Source of the DNA: Actinomycetes bacterium
Lineage (GTDB): Bacteria > Actinomycetota > Coriobacteriia > Coriobacteriales > Eggerthellaceae
Direction of reading: 5' to 3'
DNA length: 27,957 bases
Assembly: GCA_023403475.1 (NCBI GenBank)
Contig: JAEYEL010000178.1
Coordinates: forward strand, 1 to 27,957
The position numbers were made by a program, and so were the translations under genes. Every line of letters starts with the position of its first letter. The first letter of the stretch is position 1. A model generated the notes under the pieces. The model did not search any database. It saw only the letters and a list, made by a program, of their open reading frames with translations, and was not told the DNA's origin. This document shows positions 15,780 through 23,149 of this stretch, in pieces.

Positions 15780-16896
15780 CGTTATCCAGCTCCTTCAAGA
15801 GCTCTCCCGTAACCCGGGAGGAATCGGTTCCGTTCGCGAAGCCGAACAGGCTTGCAAGGTCGTAGGCGGAATCGGGGGCAAGTGCAACCGTTACGCAGTC
15901 GAAGGCGCCCGCCAGAAAAGCCGCCTTGTCCACGGCGTCTTCCAGCGTGCCCACCTCGTCTGCAAGACCGTTTTCAACCGCCTCCATGCCGGTGAAGGTA
16001 AGGCCTGTCGCCAGCGCGCGCACCTCTTCGACCGACATGTTGCGGCCTTCGGCCACCGTTTGCACGAACGTTTCGTTTATCTGGTCGACCATGGCCTGGT
16101 AGTAGGCGCGCTCCTCTTCGGTCAAAGCACGCGTGCCGTAGCTGGAATCCTTGCTGTCAGACGACGTGATGTTGTCGATGCGGATGCCCAGTTTGTCGAG
16201 CAGCCCCGAAAGGTCGGTCACCTGCATGGCCGTGCCAATAGCGCCGATGGCGGTAGTTTTCGCCGTGAAGATGTAGTCGGCCTGCGAAGATATCTCGTAG
16301 GCGGCGCTCGCGTTCATGGAGGCACTCGAAACCACCACGGGCTTGCCGGTTTCCTCCATGAACCGGCGCACATAGACGGCCATCTCCTCGCCCGCCGTAG
16401 CCGTGCCGCCGCCGGAGTTCACGCGCAGGACCACGGCCTTGATATGGCTGTTCTCGGCCGCGCGGTCAAGCTGGCCTTTCAACCCCTCAGGGCTTGCGGT
16501 GGTGCCGTCGTACTGAATGGTTCCGTCGATGGTGATGATGCCCACCGCATCCTGTGTAAGAGACTCGACGCCCGAAGAGGACGAAGAGCCAAGGTTCCAA
16601 GAGCCAAGCGAGCCCACAGACGAAGTCATGATGTTCGTGCACGACGCCAAACCGGCGAACATGAAGGCAAAGAGCAAGATGACCGCCACAAGCGCCACTA
16701 TCCATCCGCGCCGCTTCGGCTGCGGTGCCGACGGTTGCGCGGCGGGCGGCTGCCGGAAAACAGGCGGCTGCATGGGAGGCACCTGCCCGTAGGGGTTCTG
16801 CACATACGCAGGTTGGGGCTGGGGCTGGGGTTGCGGTTGGGGCTGCGGTTGGGGCTGCTGCCACACTTGTTGCTGCCAGTTGCCTTCTTGTGCCAT
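15760..16896 (-). CDS. sppA: signal peptide peptidase SppA
   Basis: Membrane-anchored serine protease that degrades leftover signal peptides. The 378-residue product has a 60-residue cytoplasmic tail made of PQ dipeptides and Pro/Gln-rich sequence (PQ repeated about eight times at 15-29), a basic KRRG, one membrane segment (about 64-83), and an extracytoplasmic protease domain. The Ser in MNASAAYEIS (Ser197) and the Lys in SDSKDSSYG (Lys249) are 52 residues apart, the same spacing as the Ser/Lys dyad of B. subtilis SppA, so they are the likely dyad. LASC at the end of the membrane segment resembles a lipobox but lies too far from the N-terminus for a normal signal. AAGGAG is 9 nt before ATG. 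It lies 30 nt after rho. Confidence 0.93.
   Translation of the reverse strand: MAQEGNWQQQVWQQPQPQPQPQPQPQPQPAYVQNPYGQVPPMQPPVFRQPPAAQPSAPQPKRRGWIVALVAVILLFAFMFAGLASCTNIMTSSVGSLGSWNLGSSSSSGVESLTQDAVGIITIDGTIQYDGTTASPEGLKGQLDRAAENSHIKAVVLRVNSGGGTATAGEEMAVYVRRFMEETGKPVVVSSASMNASAAYEISSQADYIFTAKTTAIGAIGTAMQVTDLSGLLDKLGIRIDNITSSDSKDSSYGTRALTEEERAYYQAMVDQINETFVQTVAEGRNMSVEEVRALATGLTFTGMEAVENGLADEVGTLEDAVDKAAFLAGAFDCVTVALAPDSAYDLASLFGFANGTDSSRVTGELLKELDNDGTLSR
16811..16857. repeat. short tandem repeat encoding the PQ tract of SppA
   Basis: Repeats of GGGGCT/GGTTGC-type hexamers encode alternating Pro-Gln. The unit is 6 nt (two codons), so copy-number changes would keep the frame and vary the tail length. 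Confidence 0.6.
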
Positions 16897-16926
16897 GCGC
16901 GTTTCTCCTTACCGTCAGAGGCTTCG

Positions 16927-19071
16927 CTAGAGCTCGAAGTTCTCGTCGGATTTCCCATGCTGGGCCTTTTTGGCCGTGCGAATGAGGAACTCTTGGTTGG
17001 TTTCGGTTTGCTTAAGCGACTTGATGAGCATGCCCATAGCCCGCTCGGTGCTGTTCATGTTCGCGAGAATACGTCGAACAGCCCAGATAAGCGGCGCTTC
17101 CTGCGATTCGAGCAGCAGCTCTTCCTTACGCGTGCCGGAAGCCACCGGGTCGATGGCCGGGAAAATGCGCCTGTCTGCCAAATTGCGGTCGAGGCGCAGC
17201 TCCATGTTGCCCGTGCCCTTGAACTCCTCGAAGATGACCTCGTCCATTTTGGAACCGGTCTCGATGAGCGCCGATGCCAAAATGGTGAGGCTGCCGCCGC
17301 CTTCGATATTGCGCGCGGCGCCGAGGAATCGTTTGGGCGGGTAGAGCGCCGTGGAATCGACGCCGCCCGAAAGGATGCGGCCCGAGGCGGGCTGAGCCAG
17401 GTTGTAGGCGCGCGCCAAGCGCGTGATGGAATCCATGAGGATGACCACGTCGCGACCCGCCTCCACCAAACGTTTCGCGCGTTCGATGACAAGCTCGGCC
17501 ACGGCGATGTGGTTCTCGCAGGGCATGTCGAACGTAGAGGAGATGACCTCGCCGCGCACGGAGCGCTCCATGTCGGTCACCTCTTCGGGGCGTTCGTCGA
17601 CAAGCAGGCACATAAGGTGCACTTCAGGGTTGTTCGCGCTGATGGAAGCTGCAATATCTTTGAGGATGGTAGTTTTGCCGGCCTTCGGCGGGCTTACGAT
17701 GAGGCCACGCTGGCCTTTGCCGATAGGCGCCACCAGATCGACGACGCGCGCAGTGATGGTTTGCTTGCCGTGCTCCATCCACAGCCGGTCATCGGGGTAA
17801 ACAGGCGTAAGGTCGGCAAATTTCGGGCGGTACGCGCACTGCTCGAGAGGAATGCCGTTGATGGAGATGACCTTCTGTATGGCCGCGTACTTCTCGTTCT
17901 CGCGCGCGGGACGCGTCTGTCCGCACACGTAGTCTCCTTTGCGCAGGCCGTTACGGCGAATGGTGGCAAGCCCCACGTAGGCGTCGGTCTCGCTGGGCAG
18001 GTATCCCTGCGTGCGCAAAAAGCCGTAGCCGTCTTGCAGGATATCGAGCACGCCGGCCACTTCGTTGAAGCCTTCCGCCTTCACGCTGGCATCGTAGACC
18101 GCCTGCACGAGTTCGGCCTTCTTAAGCCCTGCGGCGTCTACCGAAAGCTCCTCGGCCTTCGCGCGCAGTTCGGCCACCTTGAGCTTCGCTAGGTCTTCCA
18201 GCGTGACGCTGGGAACGATCTCTCGCTGCTGGTTGCCGTACTGACGGCGCTGCTTGCGAAAGCCGTTCCCGGCGTGCCCTCCCTGCGCACCCTGGCCGCG
18301 TTTGTCGTAAGAGCCGCCCTGCTTGCCGCCGCCTTGACCGGCGCCTTGGCGGTTGGAGCCTTTTCCGTTGCGGATCGCAGGAGCCTTGTCTTGCCCTTGC
18401 GAGGCATGGTGCTGGTGGCCCTGCTGGCGCGGGGCAGATTCCGAAACCTCGGCATCCTTGGGCGCTTCGGTAGGAGCGGCAAGGGTGATGGTGCGGCGAC
18501 GACCGCGGCGGGCGGGCTTGGCAGGCGCCTCGGCAGCGGGCTCGGCGGAAGCCTCAGCTGCGGGCTTGGCAGGCGCCTCGGCAGCGGGCTTGGCAGGCGC
18601 CTCGGCGGATGCAACGGGTGCCTCGGCGGAAGCGTCGGCTGCAACCGCTTTCTTGCGTCCTCGACGGGCAGGGTTTGCTTCCCCTACGCGCGCTTCGCCG
18701 GTCTCCGCTTTCCGGGCAGGCTCACCCTTGGGCGCGGCTGCGGACGCAGGAGCCTTGGACGCAACTGCGGACGCAGGAGCCGGGGTCGCCTTCTTGCGGC
18801 CGCGACGGACGGGCTTAGCCGGCGCCTCAGCCTCGGATGCATCTGCCGCCTTGGCGGTCAAGTCTTCCGCAGGCGCGTCTTCCGCCACCTTTGCCGTACG
18901 CTTGCGCGTCGTCTTTGCGGGAGCCGTCTTTTTCTTGCTTGCCGTGCTCTCATCGACAAGGGCGCCCTTGGCAGCAGCAGCCGTCGTGCGGCGACGCGTC
19001 GTCTTCGGCTTGGCGGCCTTCTTTTCGACGGAGACCTTGGCCTCCTGCTCGTTCATGTCGTTCTCGCTCAT
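16927..19071 (-). CDS. rho: transcription termination factor Rho with long N-terminal extension
   Basis: Hexameric RNA-dependent ATPase that terminates transcription. Of 714 residues, about the first 285 are a low-complexity region rich in Ala, Lys, Pro and Arg with a block of AEAPAKPA repeats and, closer to the core, Gly/Gln/Arg-rich sequence (QGAGQGGGKQGG). Then come the Rho N-terminal helical domain (LEDLAKLKVAELRAKAEEL, about 287-330), the RNA-binding cold-shock-like domain (GVLDILQDGYGFLR), Walker A (SPPKAGKTT, Lys466) and Walker B (DVVILMDSITRLAR). The ATG overlaps the fsa stop as ATGA, which fixes the start and rejects a TTG 21 nt upstream. Extensions like this are known in Rho of high-GC Actinobacteria, where they add RNA contacts. 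It is read between fsa and sppA. Confidence 0.97.
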   Translation of the reverse strand: MSENDMNEQEAKVSVEKKAAKPKTTRRRTTAAAAKGALVDESTASKKKTAPAKTTRKRTAKVAEDAPAEDLTAKAADASEAEAPAKPVRRGRKKATPAPASAVASKAPASAAAPKGEPARKAETGEARVGEANPARRGRKKAVAADASAEAPVASAEAPAKPAAEAPAKPAAEASAEPAAEAPAKPARRGRRRTITLAAPTEAPKDAEVSESAPRQQGHQHHASQGQDKAPAIRNGKGSNRQGAGQGGGKQGGSYDKRGQGAQGGHAGNGFRKQRRQYGNQQREIVPSVTLEDLAKLKVAELRAKAEELSVDAAGLKKAELVQAVYDASVKAEGFNEVAGVLDILQDGYGFLRTQGYLPSETDAYVGLATIRRNGLRKGDYVCGQTRPARENEKYAAIQKVISINGIPLEQCAYRPKFADLTPVYPDDRLWMEHGKQTITARVVDLVAPIGKGQRGLIVSPPKAGKTTILKDIAASISANNPEVHLMCLLVDERPEEVTDMERSVRGEVISSTFDMPCENHIAVAELVIERAKRLVEAGRDVVILMDSITRLARAYNLAQPASGRILSGGVDSTALYPPKRFLGAARNIEGGGSLTILASALIETGSKMDEVIFEEFKGTGNMELRLDRNLADRRIFPAIDPVASGTRKEELLLESQEAPLIWAVRRILANMNSTERAMGMLIKSLKQTETNQEFLIRTAKKAQHGKSDENFEL
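18514..18609. repeat. four tandem 24-bp repeats in the rho N-terminal region
   Basis: Units begin at 18514, 18538, 18562 and 18586. The first, third and fourth are nearly identical; the second has diverged. Each unit encodes eight residues of the AEAPAKPA type. Because the unit is a multiple of three, slippage would change the length without shifting the frame. Confidence 0.8.
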
Positions 19072-19748
19072 GCCTGCTGCACCTTCTCCCAATCCTTAAG
19101 GAACGCTTCGAGGCCGCGATCGGTCAAGGGATGCTGCACGCATTTCTTCAACGCTGCGAACGGTACCGTGGCGATATCGGCTCCTGCAAGGGCGGCCTGC
19201 GTCACGTGATGCGGACTGCGTACCGAGGCGGCTATGATCTCCACGCGCTCGCCGCGCACCGTGCTTTCCGAAAAGTCGTAGTTGCCTATAGCCTCGACGA
19301 TATCGCCAAGCTGGGAAACCCCGTCTTCGGAAATGTCATCGAACCGGCCGATGAAAGGACTGATGTAGCGTGCGCCCGCACGTGCCGCCATAATGGCCTG
19401 CGGCACGCTGAAGCACAGCGTCATGTTCACCGGGATGCCTTCTGCCGCCAACGTGCGCGTTGCCGCAAGGCCCTCCACCATAGTGGGAACCTTCACGACG
19501 ACGTTCGGGGCGATGGCCGCCAGCGCACGACCGTCGCGCACTATGTCGTCGCGCTTCATGGCCACGCTTTCCGCCGACACAGGACCGTCCACGATCTCGC
19601 AGATGCGCTTGATGTGATCATGGAAGTCGGCGAGCTTGCCGCCGATGCGCGCGTAGAGCGTGGGGTTGGTAGTCACGCCCGCAAGCACTCCCCAACTGGC
19701 CGCTTCCTCGATTTCGGCAAGGTCGGCGGTATCCAAGAAAAACTTCAC
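19068..19748 (-). CDS. fsa: transaldolase of the small TalC/FSA subfamily
   Basis: A 226-residue class I aldolase barrel. The N-terminus MKFFLDTADLAEI, the TTNPTL motif and the Schiff-base lysine in NVVVKVPTM (about residue 86) mark the small transaldolase/fructose-6-phosphate aldolase group. Members either transfer a dihydroxyacetone unit in the pentose phosphate pathway or cleave fructose-6-phosphate; the sequence as read here does not settle which. The start is GTG with AAGGAGG about 7 nt upstream. Its stop overlaps the rho start (ATGA), so the two are cotranscribed. A candidate promoter lies about 200 nt upstream. Confidence 0.9.
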   Translation of the reverse strand: MKFFLDTADLAEIEEAASWGVLAGVTTNPTLYARIGGKLADFHDHIKRICEIVDGPVSAESVAMKRDDIVRDGRALAAIAPNVVVKVPTMVEGLAATRTLAAEGIPVNMTLCFSVPQAIMAARAGARYISPFIGRFDDISEDGVSQLGDIVEAIGNYDFSESTVRGERVEIIAASVRSPHHVTQAALAGADIATVPFAALKKCVQHPLTDRGLEAFLKDWEKVQQA

Positions 19749-19945
19749 CCGGTTCCTCCTTCTACATAGACTGCATTCTCAAAAGCGCACGGATGCGCAT
19801 GGGTGCCTTCGCAGGGATTCAGACAAGACGACTGCTTCGTTTGTTGTTTCGTTTGATTTCTTTCGATCGGGCGGTTCCCCAGACGGAATTCTTCCCTTCC
19901 GAGAAAATAGCGCACGGCTCCCTTCGCCGCCTTTCAAACGTGAAC

Positions 19946-19974
19946 ATGGTAGCGCATGTTCCGCATCGCTTCAA
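19946..19974 (-). promoter_or_regulatory. candidate promoter of the fsa-rho-sppA-metG array
   Basis: On the minus strand TTGAAG (19969-19974) and TACCAT (19946-19951) are separated by 17 nt, each matching consensus at 4 of 6. The leader to fsa would be about 190 nt. The 19749-20191 gap holds this candidate and the repeat at 20034-20121; no gene is convincing there. Confidence 0.35.
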
Positions 19975-20033
19975 GCGGGAAAAACGCGCACGGCATGGTT
20001 TTGTGGTGAAGATAAGGGGAACGGGCGCGATGC

Positions 20034-20121
20034 GCGAGCAGGACGCGGGCGGGACGCGCGGGCATCGCGCAGAAAAGGCAGCTGCAGGGACAGGCGAGCA
20101 GGACGCGGGCGGGACGCGCGG
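20034..20121. repeat. 28-bp direct repeat with 60-bp period
   Basis: The 28-bp sequence at 20034-20061 (beginning GCGAGCAGGACGCGGGCGGG) recurs exactly at 20094-20121. The first copy is also framed by a 9-bp inverted repeat, GCGCGATGC (20025-20033) and GCATCGCGC (20062-20070). The stretch lies between hisI and fsa and carries no gene. It may be part of a structured RNA end or a degenerate dispersed repeat. Confidence 0.6.
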
Positions 20122-20191
20122 AAGGCGCTACCTCGGCGTTGCTCCCTATCTCGCATCGCTCGAGCTGGCAGAAGGCAGGAGGCGGGCAAGG

Positions 20192-20509
20192 CTACCCGAT
20201 AGTGCGGAAGAAGCAGCTGCGCGCGCCGGTGTGGCAGGCAGGGCCTTGGGGGGAAACGAGCGCGAGCAGCGTATCGGCATCGCAATCGTAGCGCAGCTCG
20301 ACGAGCTTCTGGGTGTTTCCGCTGGTGGCGCCCTTATGCCACAGTTCTTGGCGACTGCGCGACCAAAACACCGTCTCGCCGCGTTCGAGCGTGAGCGCAA
20401 GCGATTCTTCGCTCATCCACGCCATCATGAGCACTTCGAGCGAGCCTGCATCCTGCACGATGCAGGGTATAAGCCCGTCCGCATTGTAAGCAAGCTCAGG
20501 CAAGTTCAT
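20192..20509 (-). CDS. hisI: phosphoribosyl-AMP cyclohydrolase
   Basis: Third step of histidine synthesis: opens the adenine ring of PR-AMP. The 105 residues include VLMMAWMSEESL, WSRSRQELWHKGATSGNTQ and the metal-binding DCDADTLL with the downstream CHTGARSCFF, all family hallmarks. It lacks the HisE pyrophosphatase domain that is fused in many bacteria, so HisE must be encoded elsewhere. AAAGGAAA precedes the ATG. It is the last his gene on this strand but is separated from hisF by 214 nt of repeats and stem-loops, so it may have its own control. Confidence 0.95.
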   Translation of the reverse strand: MNLPELAYNADGLIPCIVQDAGSLEVLMMAWMSEESLALTLERGETVFWSRSRQELWHKGATSGNTQKLVELRYDCDADTLLALVSPQGPACHTGARSCFFRTIG

Positions 20510-20529
20510 CGGGTTTTCCTTTCATTTTC

Positions 20530-20562
20530 GTCGCACAGGTTAATCTTTTTGTCGCACAGGTT
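20530..20562 (-). promoter_or_regulatory. direct repeat 21 bp apart directly before hisI
   Basis: GTCGCACAGGTT occurs at 20530-20541 and 20551-20562 (AACCTGTGCGAC on the minus strand). The copies are 21 bp apart, two helical turns, and lie 21-53 nt before the hisI start, just upstream of its ribosome binding site. This is the pattern of a tandem binding site for a regulator or an RNA-binding protein; the ligand is unknown. Confidence 0.45.
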
Positions 20563-20581
20563 GGCGCTAGTAAGCCAGCGA

Positions 20582-20682
20582 GGCGGGCTCTCGCATCCCA
20601 AATCGCCGCGTTTCGCGACTGAGCGTGCTCCCGCACGTGAAGGCAAGCGAAAAAGTGGCGAGGTGGGGTGCGGAAGCCCGCC
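20582..20682. repeat. long imperfect palindrome between hisF and hisI
   Basis: 20582-20599 and 20665-20682 can pair over 18 positions with one mismatch and two G-T pairs. The enclosed DNA contains a second stem, CGTGC-TCCC-GCACG (about 20624-20637). Two more short hairpins follow toward hisF (GCAGCG/CGCTGC near 20684-20702 and CGCCG/CGGCG near 20701-20720). No T-run follows on the minus strand, so an RNA processing or stabilising element, or a REP-like repeat, fits better than a terminator. Confidence 0.55.
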
Positions 20683-20723
20683 GCAGCGTCGGCTTCGCTG
20701 CGCCGCTCGGCAAAACGGCGGAA

Positions 20724-21488
20724 CTATAGCCTTACCGGGATTCCGCAGCCTCTCATATGCTCCTTCACCTGGCGAACGGTTAGCTCGCCGAAGTGAAAGA
20801 CGCTCGCGGCCAGCACGGCATCGGCCTCACCTTCCAGTATGCCCTGCGCGAAATGCTCAAGCTTTCCCACACCGCCGCTCGCGATGACGGGAACGTTCAC
20901 CGCGCGCGCAACCGCGCGGGTAAGCGCGCAGTCGAAGCCGTCGCGGCTGCCGTCGCGGTCCATACTGGTGAGCAGAATCTCCCCCGCGCCGCGCCGCGCC
21001 GCTTCCTCAGCCCACGCAACGGCGTCGATGCCGGTGGCTTTGCGCCCGCCGTGCACGTAGACCTCCCACTTGTTGGGGTTCCCGGCAACGCTTTTCGCGT
21101 CGATGGCGCACAGAATCGCCTGCGTGCCGAACGCGAGCGCGGCCTGCGTGATGAGCGCGGGGTTTTCGACGGCGGCCGAGTTCACCGACACCTTGTCGGC
21201 GCCGGCGGCTATCATGCGACGGATGTCGGCCACACTGCGGAAGCCCCCGCCCACGCAGTACGGCAGATGTAGCTCCTCGCTCGCGCGGCTCGCCAAGTCA
21301 ACCGTGGTAGCGCGGTCGTCGCTTGTGGCCGTGATGTCCAAAAACACCACTTCGTCGGCCTTCTGCTCGTCGTAGCGCTGTGCCAGCTCTATCGGATCGC
21401 CCGCATCGCGCAGATTCACGAAGTTCACGCCTTTGACGACGCGCCCGTCCTTCACGTCCATGCAGGGAATCACTCGTTTCGACAGCAT
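20724..21488 (-). CDS. hisF: imidazole glycerol phosphate synthase, cyclase subunit
   Basis: TIM-barrel subunit that, with ammonia from HisH, converts PRFAR to IGP and AICAR. The 254 residues start MLSKRVIPCMDVKDGRVVKG, with the catalytic Asp in CMDVKDG and the second in LTSMDRDGS. The phosphate loops CVGGGFRS and IASGGVGK are present. ATG 21488 is chosen because the family starts here; the frame runs 90 nt upstream. It lies 4 nt after hisA. Confidence 0.97.
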   Translation of the reverse strand: MLSKRVIPCMDVKDGRVVKGVNFVNLRDAGDPIELAQRYDEQKADEVVFLDITATSDDRATTVDLASRASEELHLPYCVGGGFRSVADIRRMIAAGADKVSVNSAAVENPALITQAALAFGTQAILCAIDAKSVAGNPNKWEVYVHGGRKATGIDAVAWAEEAARRGAGEILLTSMDRDGSRDGFDCALTRAVARAVNVPVIASGGVGKLEHFAQGILEGEADAVLAASVFHFGELTVRQVKEHMRGCGIPVRL

Positions 21489-21492
21489 CTCT

Positions 21493-22236
21493 TTATGCCC
21501 CTTCGTTGCTCGCGGCTTCGATCGCGCGCACACCTTCGGCCACGTCGAGAGCACCTTCGTAGACGGCGCGGCCGGCAATGACGCCTTCCACGAACTCCGC
21601 CACCGACGCCAAGCGCTCTATGTCGGCAACATTCGCCACGCCGCCGCTCGCGATGACCGGATGCCCGAAGGCGCGCGCCATGCGCTCGTAGGCCGCCGCC
21701 TCGATGCCGCATTGCATGCCGTCGCGCGCAATATCGGTGTACACCAAGTGGCGAAAGCCCAGCTCGGCAACGTGCGCCGCCAGCTTTTCGGCAGCAACGC
21801 CCGACCCTTCGCGCCAGCCGGCCACGGCCACTTCCCCGCCTTTGGCATCGATGCCCGCGCAAAGAGCATCGCTGCCGAAGCGCCCAAGGGCCGCGCGCGC
21901 GAAATCGGGCGCGGCAATCAAGCTCGTGCCCAGTACCAGCCGCTGAGCGCCCGCACACATCAAGCGCTCGGCGGCTTCAAGCGAGCGAATGCCACCTCCC
22001 ACCTCGACTTTCAGCGACGTGGCTGCCAGAATACGCTCGATAACCCCCGCGTTTTCCGGCACGCCCGAACGCGCTCCGTCAAGATCCACCACATGAATCC
22101 ACTCCGCACCTGCCTGCGCAAACGCGCGCGCACGTGCCACCGGATCGTCGTCGTAGACCGTCACTTGGTCGTAATCGCCCTTTGCCAGACGCACGACACG
22201 CCCATCGAGCAGATCTATTGCCGGAAGCAAATACAT
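21493..22236 (-). CDS. hisA: phosphoribosylformimino-AICAR ribotide isomerase
   Basis: Amadori isomerase of the fourth his step, a TIM barrel homologous to HisF. The 247 residues begin MYLLPAIDLLDGRVVRL, with catalytic Asp in AIDLLDG and the second in TDIARDGM. Phosphate-binding loops VGGGIRS and IASGGVA are intact. AAAGGAG lies about 12 nt before ATG, partly inside the hisH end, with a 6-nt gap between the genes. Confidence 0.97.
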   Translation of the reverse strand: MYLLPAIDLLDGRVVRLAKGDYDQVTVYDDDPVARARAFAQAGAEWIHVVDLDGARSGVPENAGVIERILAATSLKVEVGGGIRSLEAAERLMCAGAQRLVLGTSLIAAPDFARAALGRFGSDALCAGIDAKGGEVAVAGWREGSGVAAEKLAAHVAELGFRHLVYTDIARDGMQCGIEAAAYERMARAFGHPVIASGGVANVADIERLASVAEFVEGVIAGRAVYEGALDVAEGVRAIEAASNEGA

Positions 22237-22242
22237 AAGCCC

Positions 22243-22929
22243 TTACGCTCCTTTCGCTATCTCGACGAAGTTGCGCAGCACGCGCGCGCCCGCATCCGAG
22301 CTCTTCTCCGGATGGAACTGCACGCCGAACGCCGCATCGCGGAACCGCACGACGCTGGGAAACACCACGCTGTGCTCGGTCACCGCCACCGTGGCCGGCG
22401 TTTCGGGCGCAATGTAGCTGTGCGTGAAGTAGAAATATTCCCCCGGCGCGACACCCTCAAGCAGCGGGCAGACAAAGCCAGCGTTTTCATCACCCACAGG
22501 TCCACCAAAGTCAGCGACAGAGTTCCAGCCCACGTGGGGAATCTTGAACGTGCGGCCTTCGGCATCCGCGTTCGGCATCTTCGTCACCACGCCGGGAAGA
22601 ACGGCCAGACCGAGCGCGCCTGTCGAAGATTCCCCGTCATCTTCGGCAGGCGCGCCCTCCATTCCCTCTTCGAACATGAGATGCAGCCCCAAGCATATGC
22701 CCAAAAACGGCACCCCCGCGTCTATACGCTCGCGAATGACCTCCATCTGCCCCAGCTCGCACATGGTGGACGCCGCGTCGGCGAACGCCCCCACACCCGG
22801 AAGCACGATAGCGTCTGCACGCGCGATGACAGCCGCGTCGTCGGTAACGCGCACGTCGCCCCCCGCACCGAGAAGCCCCCGTTCGACGCTCTTCAAGTTC
22901 CCCTTCCGATAATCAACAACGGCAATCAT
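22243..22929 (-). CDS. hisH: imidazole glycerol phosphate synthase, glutaminase subunit
   Basis: Class I glutamine amidotransferase that feeds ammonia to HisF. The 228 residues start MIAVVDYRKGNLKSVERGL. The nucleophile Cys is in GICLGLHLMF, and His/Glu in QFHPEKS. A short acidic insertion (EGAPAEDDGESSTG) follows the nucleophile helix and makes the protein slightly longer than the usual 200-215. GGAGGGG lies 5-6 nt before ATG 22929. The frame extends upstream through the palindromic element at 22985-23138, which is not coding. Confidence 0.96.
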   Translation of the reverse strand: MIAVVDYRKGNLKSVERGLLGAGGDVRVTDDAAVIARADAIVLPGVGAFADAASTMCELGQMEVIRERIDAGVPFLGICLGLHLMFEEGMEGAPAEDDGESSTGALGLAVLPGVVTKMPNADAEGRTFKIPHVGWNSVADFGGPVGDENAGFVCPLLEGVAPGEYFYFTHSYIAPETPATVAVTEHSVVFPSVVRFRDAAFGVQFHPEKSSDAGARVLRNFVEIAKGA

Positions 22930-22984
22930 AGCGCCCCTCCACATATGGAAACAAAGAAGACACCCGCAAACCCTGAAAGATAGC

Positions 22985-23138
22985 GCCCAGCTTTCGGGAA
23001 TACCTTTTTTGGATCCTCTGAGCACTGCTCCTGGCTGCGCCCGAAGGGCGCGCATTCCAAAGCACGAAGGAGCGCAGCGCCCGAGCGAAGCGAGCAGCGA
23101 AGCGGGGCATCCAAAAAAGGGGTTCCCGAAAGCCGGGC
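22985..23138. repeat. inverted-repeat-bounded element between hisB and hisH
   Basis: 32-bp arms at 22985-23016 and 23107-23138 match as inverted repeats at 28 of 32 positions; both contain GCTTTCGGGAA and CCTTTTTTGGAT in the same orientation relative to the arm. The core of about 90 bp has a further hairpin, GCGCCC-GAA-GGGCGC (23037-23051), and GCGAAGCG repeats. It has no gene. The shape fits a MITE or BIME-type element. It occupies most of the 220-nt gap between hisB and hisH. Confidence 0.7.
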
Positions 23139-23149
23139 ACGGATCGCAA

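Noticed and set aside
13683..15812. A 709-codon open frame on the plus strand
   Set aside because: It lies opposite metG, has no family sequence, is His/Arg/Val-rich as expected of the complement of a high-GC gene, and has no ribosome binding site.
16636..16647. LASC of SppA as a lipoprotein signal
   Set aside because: It comes after 60 cytoplasmic residues; lipoprotein signals are N-terminal. Kept only as an oddity.
16060..18192. A 710-codon open frame on the plus strand
   Set aside because: Antisense to sppA and rho; composition of a shadow frame and it crosses two well-supported genes.
20025..20121. CRISPR array
   Set aside because: Only two repeats, GC-rich, with a 32-nt spacer and no cas genes nearby; the first copy is framed by an inverted repeat instead.
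19793..20887. A 364-codon plus-strand frame across the hisI-fsa gap, hisI and the hisF end
   Set aside because: It runs antisense to hisI, includes the 28-bp repeats and the stem-loop region, and its sequence is low-complexity Arg/Ala-rich.
21433..22983. A 516-codon open frame on the plus strand
   Set aside because: Antisense to hisA and hisH, which are both certain; no recognisable protein sequence.
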